This document shows positions 1-5,880 of a stretch of DNA of 7,477 nucleotides, piece by piece. The stretch is taken from assembly GCA_023301245.1 (NCBI GenBank), contig JALZUV010000061.1, positions 1 through 7,477 on the forward strand. Direction: 5' to 3'. The translations under genes and the position numbers were made by a program. The first letter of the stretch is position 1. Each line of letters begins with the position of its first letter. The notes below the pieces were generated by a model. That model worked only from the letters and a program-made list of their open reading frames with translations, ran no database searches and was not told the DNA's origin. Source of the DNA: Rickettsiales bacterium (GTDB lineage Bacteria > Pseudomonadota > Alphaproteobacteria > Rickettsiales > JALZUV01).

Positions 1-863
1 GCGGTTTTAAAGTTGCTATAACCGCAGATACTGCTGGTATGAACCGCCCCAAATTTTGTTTTTCCGCTATAGTTGCGAACAGCATCGTTAATTTTATTAA
101 TATGGATAGTCGCGCACTCGCGGTCGCAATCTTCCATAATAATACCAAATTGGTCGCGGTGGATGCGATAAAGCTCGTTACCTGATGATAAAATTGAGCG
201 TAATTTAACTTCTAATTCTTTCATCACATCTTCGGCGGCATTTTGGCCAAAGGCCTGCGCGATGATGGAAAGGCTAGTGATGGCCACAATGATAATACTA
301 TTGTGCGAATTACTATGTTCTTTTTCCTGAAACTCCTGCAAGCAGCAAATAAATTCACCAGCATTAAGCATGGTGCCCATATTGCCATATTTCTCTAAGA
401 GAGTGTGCTGGGTTGCTGGGGGAGGCGATTCAGATTCAGGCGCGCGGCAATTAAAGCTAATGGTGCCAATTAACGCGCTGTTATCTTTTTGATGCACAAG
501 AGTATGTTTTAACCATAAATCGTCTTTGCTATTTTTAAGACGATAGCGTTTTTCAAACGTACCAATTTCAGTTTCCCATAGCTTTCTGGCGTTGCACCAG
601 TTGCCATAGTCGCGTGGGTCAATCATTTCCTGCCAATCGTCAATATGGCGTGGCAGGGTGAAGTTTTGAGGAAGGACATCGCTGATGTTATCGCTAAAGG
701 TAATGCTACCGTTTTTAATATCCCACTGATAAAGGATAGTATCCGCCGAGGTGAGTGCCATACGAGAAATGTCACGCTCCATTTTAGGAGACATCGCTTG
801 CCAGTTTTGCATCGCCGTGCTGGTCAACCCATCTGAATTTGGTATTTCGGTTTCGTGCGCCAT
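1..863 (-). CDS. PAS and degenerate GGDEF domain signalling protein (partial, C-terminus off the left edge)
   Basis: An open frame runs 287 codons from an ATG at 863 to the window edge, with an in-frame stop four codons upstream of that ATG. Residues about 38-135 look like a PAS_3-type sensor fold: a YQWDI start, then KRYRLK and a DLWLKH strand ending in LIGTI. Residues about 165-287 fit a GGDEF domain by pattern, but the active residues are lost. The GGDEF loop reads HRDQF (235-239) after R233-I234, the substrate Asn/Asp pair reads A202-Q203, and no RxxD inhibitory site precedes the loop. It should therefore not make cyclic-di-GMP. Such domains are often regulatory partners of a C-terminal EAL phosphodiesterase, which could lie beyond the edge (inference). 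No membrane segment is visible. An AAGGA lies 14 nt before the start, which is long for a ribosome site, and a TATAGT-like -10 lies at 897-892 without a convincing -35. Confidence 0.8.
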   Translation of the reverse strand, partial: MAHETEIPNSDGLTSTAMQNWQAMSPKMERDISRMALTSADTILYQWDIKNGSITFSDNISDVLPQNFTLPRHIDDWQEMIDPRDYGNWCNARKLWETEIGTFEKRYRLKNSKDDLWLKHTLVHQKDNSALIGTISFNCRAPESESPPPATQHTLLEKYGNMGTMLNAGEFICCLQEFQEKEHSNSHNSIIIVAITSLSIIAQAFGQNAAEDVMKELEVKLRSILSSGNELYRIHRDQFGIIMEDCDRECATIHINKINDAVRNYSGKTKFGAVHTSSICGYSNFKT

Positions 864-934
864 ACGCTTAAATCACATCCTTCATCCCTTAACTATACGC
901 TTCAAAAGTTAACATAAGCTAAAGAAATAAAGGA

Positions 935-950
935 ACTCTCTACTAAGAGT
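935..950 (-). terminator. Small inverted repeat at the end of ubiA, possible weak terminator
   Basis: ACTCT (935-939) and AGAGT (946-950) can pair across a 6-nt loop, and the repeat overlaps the ubiA stop codon. Read in the ubiA direction it is followed by a T-rich stretch (TTCCTTTATTTCTTT). The stem is only 5 bp and AT-rich, so termination would be weak, and the upstream ubiA transcript may continue into the PAS/GGDEF gene. Confidence 0.25.
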
Positions 951-1836
951 AGTAATAGTATATTAAAATTGGCATTAAAATTATAAAACCGTAAAAATTA
1001 TTTGTTTTAAATTGGGATAAGCATTTTTGTGGGTTGTCAGAATCAATGGTTCGAACTTGTCGGATGATAAACAGTAGTGCGCCAAGCGAGGATAGATAGC
1101 TCACCATCCCTACGCCTATGTTAACCAGGGCGTAAAAATAGATTGCGAAACTTAAGCATGAAAATACCGCAATCGATTGTTTTTCCTTGCCTTTCAAATA
1201 GAGTGCTGTTGATTTTATACCAACTTTACTATCGTCAGTAATATCTTGAAAAGCGTAGATAGTATCGTAGCTGAGTGTCCAAAAAATACCGCTGATATAG
1301 AGTAATATTGCGGGCAGTGCGATCTCGCCTGTGACGGCAACCCAGCCCATTAAAGCGCCGAAATTAAAGGTTAATCCCAAAAATGCTTGTGGCCACCAAG
1401 TGATTCGTTTCATGAGTGGGTAAATAATAACCAAGGGTAGCGATAGTAATGCATACCAAAAGACCGCTGCCTTTAACTGGATAACGATTAATAACGCCCC
1501 GAATAATAATAGGGCCAGTAACAGCAATGCTTGCCTGATGCTAATCGCCCCGCTGGCTAATGGACGGTTTTTGGTGCGTTCTACCTGTGCATCAAAATCC
1601 TTATCCCATAGGTCGTTAATAATGCAGCCTGCGCTGCGCATGATGAGCGCGCCTAAGAAGAATAGCGCGACTAAATGCAGCATCGGCATTAGTGATATGT
1701 GGGTTTGGGCGGCAGCTAGCACAATGCTCCATGCGCAAGGCCAAAAAAGTAACCATGTGCCCACGGGTTTGTCCCATCGCACTAAATTTAACCATTCTTG
1801 CATTAAGCGGTTGCCATTGTCGTTTAGATTACTCAT
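943..1836 (-). CDS. ubiA: 4-hydroxybenzoate polyprenyltransferase UbiA
   Basis: This integral membrane enzyme attaches the polyprenyl tail to 4-hydroxybenzoate, the second committed step of ubiquinone synthesis. With the start at 1836 it has 297 residues, the usual family length. Both Asp-rich signatures that bind Mg-diphosphate are intact. The first is NDLWDKDFD (74-82), followed by the UbiA-typical VERTKNRPLASG. The second is YAFQDITDD (194-202), followed by KVGIKST. The rest is mostly hydrophobic helices, and the N-terminal RWDKPVGTWLLFWP motif is typical. The frame stays open upstream to 1974, but that extension lies antisense inside rsmE and is not UbiA-like, so MSNLN is preferred. A second Met at 1803 (MQEWLN) is possible. 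No good Shine-Dalgarno is seen at either start. The gene is divergent from rsmE with 9 bp between starts. Confidence 0.95.
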   Translation of the reverse strand: MSNLNDNGNRLMQEWLNLVRWDKPVGTWLLFWPCAWSIVLAAAQTHISLMPMLHLVALFFLGALIMRSAGCIINDLWDKDFDAQVERTKNRPLASGAISIRQALLLLALLLFGALLIVIQLKAAVFWYALLSLPLVIIYPLMKRITWWPQAFLGLTFNFGALMGWVAVTGEIALPAILLYISGIFWTLSYDTIYAFQDITDDSKVGIKSTALYLKGKEKQSIAVFSCLSFAIYFYALVNIGVGMVSYLSSLGALLFIIRQVRTIDSDNPQKCLSQFKTNNFYGFIILMPILIYYYYS

Positions 1837-1845
1837 CTTCTGGTT

Positions 1846-2610
1846 ATGGAAGAAACACCGCCGAAAGCAAGGCTCTATATTACGGATGATTTGGCCAAAG
1901 GGCAGATGATTACGCTTAATAAAGACCAAAGCCACTATGTCACTAAAGTTATGCGTCTGAAAAAGGGCAATCATGTTGCGTTATTTAACGGCAAGCATGG
2001 CGAATGGTGGGGTAAGATTGTTGATGATAGTAAGAAGGCTGCCAGTCTTTCGGTTGAAAAATGCGTTCGTAAACAAGAGAATGAGCCTGATATTTGGCTG
2101 TGCTTTGCGCCCGTAAAATATGGCAAGATTGATTTTCTCGCGCAAAAATCCACCGAGCTTGGAGTTTCCAAATTACTGCCCATCGACACAAAGCGCACGG
2201 TGGTAAAGCGCCTAAAGCATGAACGGCTTGTGGCTAATGCGATGGAGGCGGCTGAACAATCGGAGCGCCTTAGCGTACCTGAAGTAGAGGGTTTGCAAAC
2301 ATTCGGTAAGTTGCTAGAAAATTGGCCGCAAGATAGGTTGCTTATTGTGGCAGATGAAACAGGCGGCGGCGAACCGCCTGCCGATTTATTGCCTGTATTG
2401 CGCGAAAGCCGCCTAGCGGTATTAATTGGCCCTGAAGGCGGCTTTGCGCCAGAAGAAATTAAGCAGCTTGCCATGCACCCTGCTGTCAAACGTATGAGCC
2501 TTGGCCCTCGCATTTTGCGCGCCGATACCGCGGCTTTAGCAGCACTCACCTGCATTCAAGCCCTTTGTGGCGATTGGCGCGATGGTGTGCCTGACTTTCG
2601 AGGAGAATAA
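1846..2610 (+). CDS. rsmE: 16S rRNA (uracil(1498)-N(3))-methyltransferase RsmE
   Basis: RsmE is a SPOUT-class enzyme that uses S-adenosylmethionine to methylate N3 of U1498 in 16S rRNA of the small subunit. At 254 residues it has family length. The N-terminal PUA-like part runs from ARLYITDDL (8-16) through SHYVTKVMRLKKG to ALFNG. The SPOUT part carries KSTELGV (101-107), EAAEQSERL (134-142), the IGPEGGF loop (194-200) and SLGPRILRADTAA (218-230), which together form the knotted cofactor site. The ATG at 1846 is favoured because the next upstream in-frame codons lead to a stop at 1825 and the protein aligns from about residue 8. No Shine-Dalgarno precedes it, so initiation may be leaderless. 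gshA follows after 5 bp, so the two are almost certainly co-transcribed. Confidence 0.96.
   Translation: MEETPPKARLYITDDLAKGQMITLNKDQSHYVTKVMRLKKGNHVALFNGKHGEWWGKIVDDSKKAASLSVEKCVRKQENEPDIWLCFAPVKYGKIDFLAQKSTELGVSKLLPIDTKRTVVKRLKHERLVANAMEAAEQSERLSVPEVEGLQTFGKLLENWPQDRLLIVADETGGGEPPADLLPVLRESRLAVLIGPEGGFAPEEIKQLAMHPAVKRMSLGPRILRADTAALAALTCIQALCGDWRDGVPDFRGE
2601..2606 (+). promoter_or_regulatory. Ribosome binding site of gshA
   Basis: AGGAGA lies inside the last codons of rsmE, 9 nt before the gshA ATG at 2616. It is one of only two strong, well-spaced Shine-Dalgarno sites before a clear gene in the window; the other precedes the PCuAC gene. It fixes the gshA start and implies independent initiation inside a shared transcript. 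Confidence 0.8.
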
Positions 2611-2615
2611 ATATT

Positions 2616-3884
2616 ATGCAAAATGACGATGAACGCACCGGTATTATTATTGAGCTAGAAGCGCTTATTAATGCCAAAGGGCAAGCTATTAATGATTGGT
2701 TTTCTGCACGTTATAAAGAAACGCGCCCGCCCTTTTATGGCTCGGTCGATTTGCGCCATAGTTGCACCAAAATTGTGCCTGTTGATACGAATCTGTTTCC
2801 TGCGGGCTTCAACCATTTGTCGGAACGTGGCAAACAGCGTGCGCGCATTAGTTTTAAGCGCCGATTAGCCGATGAGTTTGGTGATGCAAAACGCATTATG
2901 CTGCTGGCCGAAAGCCACACGCGCAACGCGGGTTATTTAGAGAATCTCTATGTGCTAGCAGGGCTGCTAGCCGATGCAGGTGCAGAAGTAAGGGTAGGGC
3001 GCTTACCGTCGGATGAAATAATAGCCGAAACGATTGAGCTAGAAACCCTTTCGGGTAAAATCCTAACCCAGCAAGTGATTCACCGTGAGGGTGATAATTT
3101 GAAATTCGCTGATGGTTGGCAGAGCGATATTATCGTCATGAATAATGACCTCTCAGGCGGGCTTCCCGATATATTAAACAATATCGCACAGCCTGTAGTG
3201 CCGACCTTGCAAGCAGGGTGGCACCGCCGCCGCAAGAGCCGTCACTTTGAACTATATAATGAAATTGCGAAAGCCTTCGCCACCGACTTTGATTTGGATG
3301 AATGGAAAATTCGTACCTTGTCGCATCAATGTGGTTCGCTCGATTTTAAAGATCGCAAAGGCATGGATACGATTGCCAAAGCCATCGAAGAAATGTTGGA
3401 GGCGATTGCCGCTAAATATGCGCAATATAAAGTTACCACTAAGCCTTATGTCTATATTAAGGCCGATGCGGGCACTTATGGCATGGGCATTATGAGCGCC
3501 TATAGCCCCGATGACGTGCTGCAAATGAATAAAAAGCTCCGCAATAAAATGCAGGTGGTTAAAGATGGTGCAGTCAATGCGCAAGTGCTGATTCAAGAAG
3601 GCGTGCCCACCATGGATAAGGTCGAGGGTGCTCCTGCCGAACCCATGATGTATGCGGTGGATGGCCAAACCATCGGCGGCGCTTACCGCGTGAACCCAGA
3701 GCGCGATGAGTATCGTAACTTAAACGCGCGCGGCATGTTCTTCACAGGAATGTGCGACCGCGAAGAAGCCGAAAAAGACCATGACGATTATGTCGCCGTG
3801 CGCTTATGTAATTTTCAAGTCTATGGATTAATTACGCGACTGGCAAATCTCGCCGCCGCATGTGAATTGGATGAAGTAAGGTAG
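2616..3884 (+). CDS. gshA: Glutamate--cysteine ligase, Acidithiobacillus ferrooxidans-type family
   Basis: This cytoplasmic enzyme joins glutamate and cysteine with ATP to make gamma-glutamylcysteine, the first step of glutathione synthesis. The 422-residue protein matches the rare gshA_ferroox family (as I recall, TIGR02049/PF08886). Its hallmark stretch PPFYGSVDLRHSCTKIVPVD (38-57) is followed by TNLFPAGFNHL (58-68). Further family-like blocks are LAESHTRNAGYLENL (97-111), NNDLSGGLP (176-184) and QAGWHRRRKSRHF (199-211). ATP-grasp-like segments follow: YIKADAGTYGMGIM (280-293), VLIQEGVPT (324-332) and GGAYRVNPERDEYRNLNARG (354-373). Alphaproteobacteria more commonly use an unrelated-looking plant-type ligase, often, as I recall, also beside rsmE, so this may be a replacement in place. 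No terminator is seen in the 21 bp before the convergent neighbour. A glutathione synthetase gene is not in the window. Confidence 0.93.
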   Translation: MQNDDERTGIIIELEALINAKGQAINDWFSARYKETRPPFYGSVDLRHSCTKIVPVDTNLFPAGFNHLSERGKQRARISFKRRLADEFGDAKRIMLLAESHTRNAGYLENLYVLAGLLADAGAEVRVGRLPSDEIIAETIELETLSGKILTQQVIHREGDNLKFADGWQSDIIVMNNDLSGGLPDILNNIAQPVVPTLQAGWHRRRKSRHFELYNEIAKAFATDFDLDEWKIRTLSHQCGSLDFKDRKGMDTIAKAIEEMLEAIAAKYAQYKVTTKPYVYIKADAGTYGMGIMSAYSPDDVLQMNKKLRNKMQVVKDGAVNAQVLIQEGVPTMDKVEGAPAEPMMYAVDGQTIGGAYRVNPERDEYRNLNARGMFFTGMCDREEAEKDHDDYVAVRLCNFQVYGLITRLANLAAACELDEVR

Positions 3885-3905
3885 GGGATTCAGGCTGACA
3901 ATGGC

Positions 3906-4310
3906 CTAAAACCCGTCATCTTCATCAAATAGAGCAGGGATATTTAAACCTTCAGGCTCAGTGCCTACATCTTTAGGCTTAGGCGTATCGACCAGCCCAT
4001 ATTGCACGCGCATTTCATCTTTAAGCTCTTGGCTAGGCTCACCACGACCCGCAGCAATTACCTCGCCATAGTCGCTAGGCTTGAAGTTTTCGCCTGCCTG
4101 CATGGCATCGCGTAGTTTACGGAAGTTACGCATTGGAAATTTAATGTAGGAGTAAATTGAATCGCCAAACATGTTTTGGCCTTGTGAGAGCACGACTGCT
4201 TCTTGTGCTAGTAGCTCATCTGATATTTTTAGTTCATCAGTATTGCCAGCGTCGCCCATTGCTTCAGTGGTCCATGGTTTTTTAGGGGAATGTTCGGTGG
4301 AGTCTGTCAT
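3906..4310 (-). CDS. Conserved-looking hypothetical protein, acidic, 134 aa
   Basis: I do not recognise a family. The protein is probably cytoplasmic: there is no signal peptide, membrane segment or Cys. The N-terminus (TDSTEHSPKKPWTTEAMGDA) and the C-terminus (ending in ALFDEDDGF) are polar and acidic. The middle (about residues 29-100) is more ordered, with DELLAQEAVVLSQGQNMFGD, YSYIKFPMRNFRKLRDAMQ and ELKDEMRVQYGL. Possible starts are ATG 4310, ATG 4322, GTG 4328 and TTG 4331. ATG 4310 is chosen because the only SD-like stretch (GGTGGG, 4329-4324) lies upstream of it, though 13 nt away. It follows the 80-residue gene at 4359-4601 closely on the same strand without a terminator, so they probably form one unit. 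It ends 21 bp from the convergent gshA stop. Confidence 0.7.
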   Translation of the reverse strand: MTDSTEHSPKKPWTTEAMGDAGNTDELKISDELLAQEAVVLSQGQNMFGDSIYSYIKFPMRNFRKLRDAMQAGENFKPSDYGEVIAAGRGEPSQELKDEMRVQYGLVDTPKPKDVGTEPEGLNIPALFDEDDGF

Positions 4311-4358
4311 TATATCTATCATACCCACCAATGAAAAAAGAAGAAAGTATTAGTTTTG

Positions 4359-4601
4359 TTAGCCTCTTACTTGGCCAGTATTTTGTAGGCCAGTTGTTTG
4401 GCTAGCGGCTAGTGAGTTTAATTCTGGAAGTAGACTTGTTAGCTCTCCAAGGAGATGTTGCGCTCCTTCGGGTAAGCTAAACGTATGGCTAACATTGCCC
4501 ATAACATCATGTCCAGCTGTGATAGCTTGTTCTTGGTTGCCCTTTAATAAGTCAACTGAAGCTTTTACATCATCTGGTAAAGTTGTGTCGGTTGTCCACA
4601 T
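4359..4601 (-). CDS. Small hypothetical protein, 80 aa
   Basis: This is an unrecognised small protein without Cys, signal peptide or clear membrane helix. The N-terminal half (TDTTLPDDVKASVDLLKGNQ) looks helical and soluble. The second half has a moderately hydrophobic amphipathic stretch, GAQHLLGELTSLLPELNSLA (46-65), and the tail is Gln/Thr/Gly rich. The ATG at 4601 is preceded by an AGGGA 9 nt upstream, a reasonable ribosome site. The downstream gene begins 28-49 bp after this stop, depending on its start, on the same strand. Upstream, a TATAGT hexamer (4690-4685) with TTCTCC 17 bp before it (4713-4708) is a possible but weak promoter. Coding status rests on length, ribosome site and arrangement only. 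Confidence 0.55.
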   Translation of the reverse strand: MWTTDTTLPDDVKASVDLLKGNQEQAITAGHDVMGNVSHTFSLPEGAQHLLGELTSLLPELNSLAASQTTGLQNTGQVRG

Positions 4602-4719
4602 ATCTCTATTTCCCTTTTTTCTTCTCTGCTTTTTAACCTTATCACTTAAAGGCTAAATCTTTTTATAGTTCGTCTACAATTGCTACTATAGCGCGTTTGG
4701 GCGTGGTGGAGAACTGCTA

Positions 4720-4827
4720 ATGGGGGCTGTCATCGACTGTTCACACAGCTGTAACCGAACTGTCATAAAACTTACGCGATGCTGGCGCTGGACTCGTGCG
4801 GTTAACCTGCTTATATTAGCGTCATGA
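4720..4827 (+). CDS. Candidate 35-codon leader ORF overlapping the SCO start
   Basis: An ATG at 4720 has GGAG (4708-4711) 8 nt upstream. It opens a 35-codon frame whose TGA shares bases with the SCO start in the arrangement ATGATG (4824-4829), a typical coupling junction. The peptide contains DCSHSC (6-11) and RCW (20-22), so three Cys and a His could bind metal, and it ends in LLILAS. An extended -10 of the form TGC-TACTAT (4681-4689) would start RNA near 4696. Copper-responsive leader peptides before copper genes are known in other proteobacteria, but similarity to any of them is not shown. Against it, composition rich in Cys, Trp and Arg is common in chance frames, and the same bases carry a Pho-box-like array. 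Treat as a hypothesis. Confidence 0.25.
   Translation: MGAVIDCSHSCNRTVIKLTRCWRWTRAVNLLILAS
4727..4766 (+). promoter_or_regulatory. Pho-box-like direct repeat array (CTGTNAN) in the divergent gap
   Basis: Four CTGT-led half-sites lie in line on the plus strand: CTGTCAT (4727-4733), CTGTTCA (4737-4743), CTGTAAC (4749-4755) and CTGTCAT (4760-4766). The last two have the 11-bp period and 4-bp spacer of the PhoB consensus CTGTCAT-N4-CTGTCAT and match 12 of its 14 specified bases. They are followed by AAAA, as is common after such boxes. The first two are spaced one base short (10 bp). If functional, a PhoB-type regulator would tie one of the divergent units, the copper/gmk operon or the small minus-strand pair, to phosphate supply. 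No strong -10 sits at the position expected for classic PhoB activation (about 4777-4785), so the target promoter is unclear. Confidence 0.4.
4789..4817 (+). promoter_or_regulatory. Predicted sigma-70-type promoter of the SCO-PCuAC-gmk operon
   Basis: TGGACT (4789-4794, 4 of 6 against TTGACA), a 17-bp spacer and TATATT (4812-4817, 5 of 6 against TATAAT) make a well-spaced promoter. Transcription would start close to the ATG at 4824, giving a leaderless or near-leaderless messenger, in line with the lack of a Shine-Dalgarno before that start. A GACTC (GANTC) site at 4791-4795 overlaps the -35. Confidence 0.5.
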
Positions 4828-5396
4828 TGCGCACTCTTACGATGATGGTTATTGCCTTTTTGGTGGCTACCCTATTGATTTTAAAGTTTTCCGAACCTGA
4901 TAAGCCTAAATCTCAAGGCGAAGTGGCGATTGGTGGCGAGTTCACTTTGATGAGCCATTTGGGCGAACAAGTGACCAACGACAGCCTTAAAGGCAAACCG
5001 CGCCTTGTGTATTTTGGCTTCACTTATTGCCCTGATATTTGCCCGATGGGGCTGGCGGCCATGCAAGCCGCCCTCACCGAAATGCGCGGCGATGCGCCCG
5101 TGGGTATGTTTATCAGCGTTGACCCTGAGCGCGACACGCGCGAACAGCTAGCTGTTTATATGCAGAATTTCCCCAATGTTATTGGCCTAACAGGTACGCC
5201 GCAGCAAATTAAAGATGCCGCGAAAACTTATCGCATCTATTATAAGCGCCAAGAAAATAAGAAATCGCCGCAAGATTATACGATGGACCATACTAGTTTA
5301 ATTTATCTGATGGATGAAGATGGCAAATATTTGGCGCATTTTCCCCATACAATTAACAGCCAAGAGCTAGTGGCGCGCATTAAACAAGCATTATAG
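4824..5396 (+). CDS. SCO1/SenC/PrrC family copper chaperone
   Basis: SCO proteins are membrane-anchored, thioredoxin-fold copper carriers on the periplasmic side that help build the CuA centre of cytochrome c oxidase. The 190-residue protein has an N-terminal anchor (about 5-21), then a thioredoxin-like domain. The copper-binding CxxxC is present as YCPDICP, with C69 and C73, and the third ligand is H156 in MDHTS. SVDPERDT (98-105) and VYFGFTYCP are family hallmarks. Either Met at 4824 or 4827 can start; no Shine-Dalgarno is visible, and the predicted promoter implies a leaderless start. The PCuAC gene follows after 10 bp. The two are a common functional pair, with PCuAC able to hand Cu(I) to the oxidase or to SCO. 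The conserved residues are all present, so it should be active. Confidence 0.93.
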   Translation: MMRTLTMMVIAFLVATLLILKFSEPDKPKSQGEVAIGGEFTLMSHLGEQVTNDSLKGKPRLVYFGFTYCPDICPMGLAAMQAALTEMRGDAPVGMFISVDPERDTREQLAVYMQNFPNVIGLTGTPQQIKDAAKTYRIYYKRQENKKSPQDYTMDHTSLIYLMDEDGKYLAHFPHTINSQELVARIKQAL

Positions 5397-5406
5397 GAGT
5401 TACCTC

Positions 5407-5880
5407 ATGGAAGATAAAAAACGACTCATTACCTTTATTCTATTTGTCATTATGGCCTTGTTATTCACGTGGATTTTATTGCCCACTTTTAGCTTTGCGA
5501 AAGAAAGTTCACATCATGTTCAGGTAAGCGATGCATGGGCGAAGCCTACGCTGATAGGCCGCGATGTTGGGGTGGCATATGTCACATTAGAGAACCTTGG
5601 AAGTAAAGGCCTAACCTTGGTTTCTGCAGAAACTGAAGTGGCAGAACGTGCGGAAATTCATACTCATATTCATAATGAAAATGGTACGATGCAAATGCGT
5701 CAGTTGGAGCGTTTAGAGCTTTTGCCAAATGCGACGCAAACCTTTGAACCCGGTGGATTGCACTTGATGCTATTTGGCCTAAAGCAGCCTTTAAAAGCGG
5801 GGCAGAAATTCACCGTTACGTTGAAATTTGACGATGCTTCATCGCAGCAAGTCGAAGCGACTGTGCGTGCGAATGGATAA
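5407..5880 (+). CDS. PCuAC family periplasmic copper chaperone
   Basis: PCuAC proteins are cupredoxin-like periplasmic Cu(I)/Cu(II) carriers used in cytochrome c oxidase maturation. The 157-residue protein begins with a signal peptide or anchor (hydrophobic 8-29) with a possible signal peptidase site after SFA (29-31). The mature start HHVQVSDAWAKPT is typical. The Met/His copper site is visible: EIH (83-85), M95 and M97, then GGLHLM with H119 and M121. M97 and H119 are separated by 21 residues, as in the consensus H-x10-M-x21-HxM. The first spacing is one residue longer when counted from H85, and extra His (87, 89) fill this loop. AGGAG (5395-5399) overlaps the SCO stop and sits 7 nt before the ATG, so this start is firm. 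The gene overlaps gmk by 8 bp. Confidence 0.92.
   Translation: MEDKKRLITFILFVIMALLFTWILLPTFSFAKESSHHVQVSDAWAKPTLIGRDVGVAYVTLENLGSKGLTLVSAETEVAERAEIHTHIHNENGTMQMRQLERLELLPNATQTFEPGGLHLMLFGLKQPLKAGQKFTVTLKFDDASSQQVEATVRANG

Noticed and set aside
864..942. CtrA control of the PAS/GGDEF gene from three TTAA words
   Set aside because: The words at 868, 889 and 909 are 20-21 bp apart, not 11, so no TTAA-N7-TTAA pair exists.
1837..1974. N-terminal extension of the ubiA frame back to 1974
   Set aside because: It lies antisense within the conserved start of rsmE, and the added residues are not UbiA-like; family similarity begins near MQEWLNLVRWDKPVG.
1971..2555. Long minus-strand open frame opposite rsmE
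   Set aside because: It is a shadow of rsmE: low-complexity Ser/Arg/Pro composition, no family pattern, and full overlap with a clear gene.
3252..3668. Minus-strand open frame opposite gshA
   Set aside because: It is His/Ile-rich shadow translation of a conserved gene, without its own ribosome site or family motif.
3885..3905. Shared terminator between convergent gshA and the hypothetical gene
   Set aside because: The 21-bp gap contains no stem-loop or T-run.
4633..4649. TTAA-N9-TTAA in the divergent gap as a CtrA box
   Set aside because: The spacer is 9 bp rather than 7, so it does not fit the CtrA pattern; TTAA is common in such AT-rich DNA.
5828..5872. Earlier in-frame start for gmk at 5828
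   Set aside because: The extra 15 residues are a frame-shifted reading of the end of the PCuAC gene, and the start at 5873 gives the normal gmk length.
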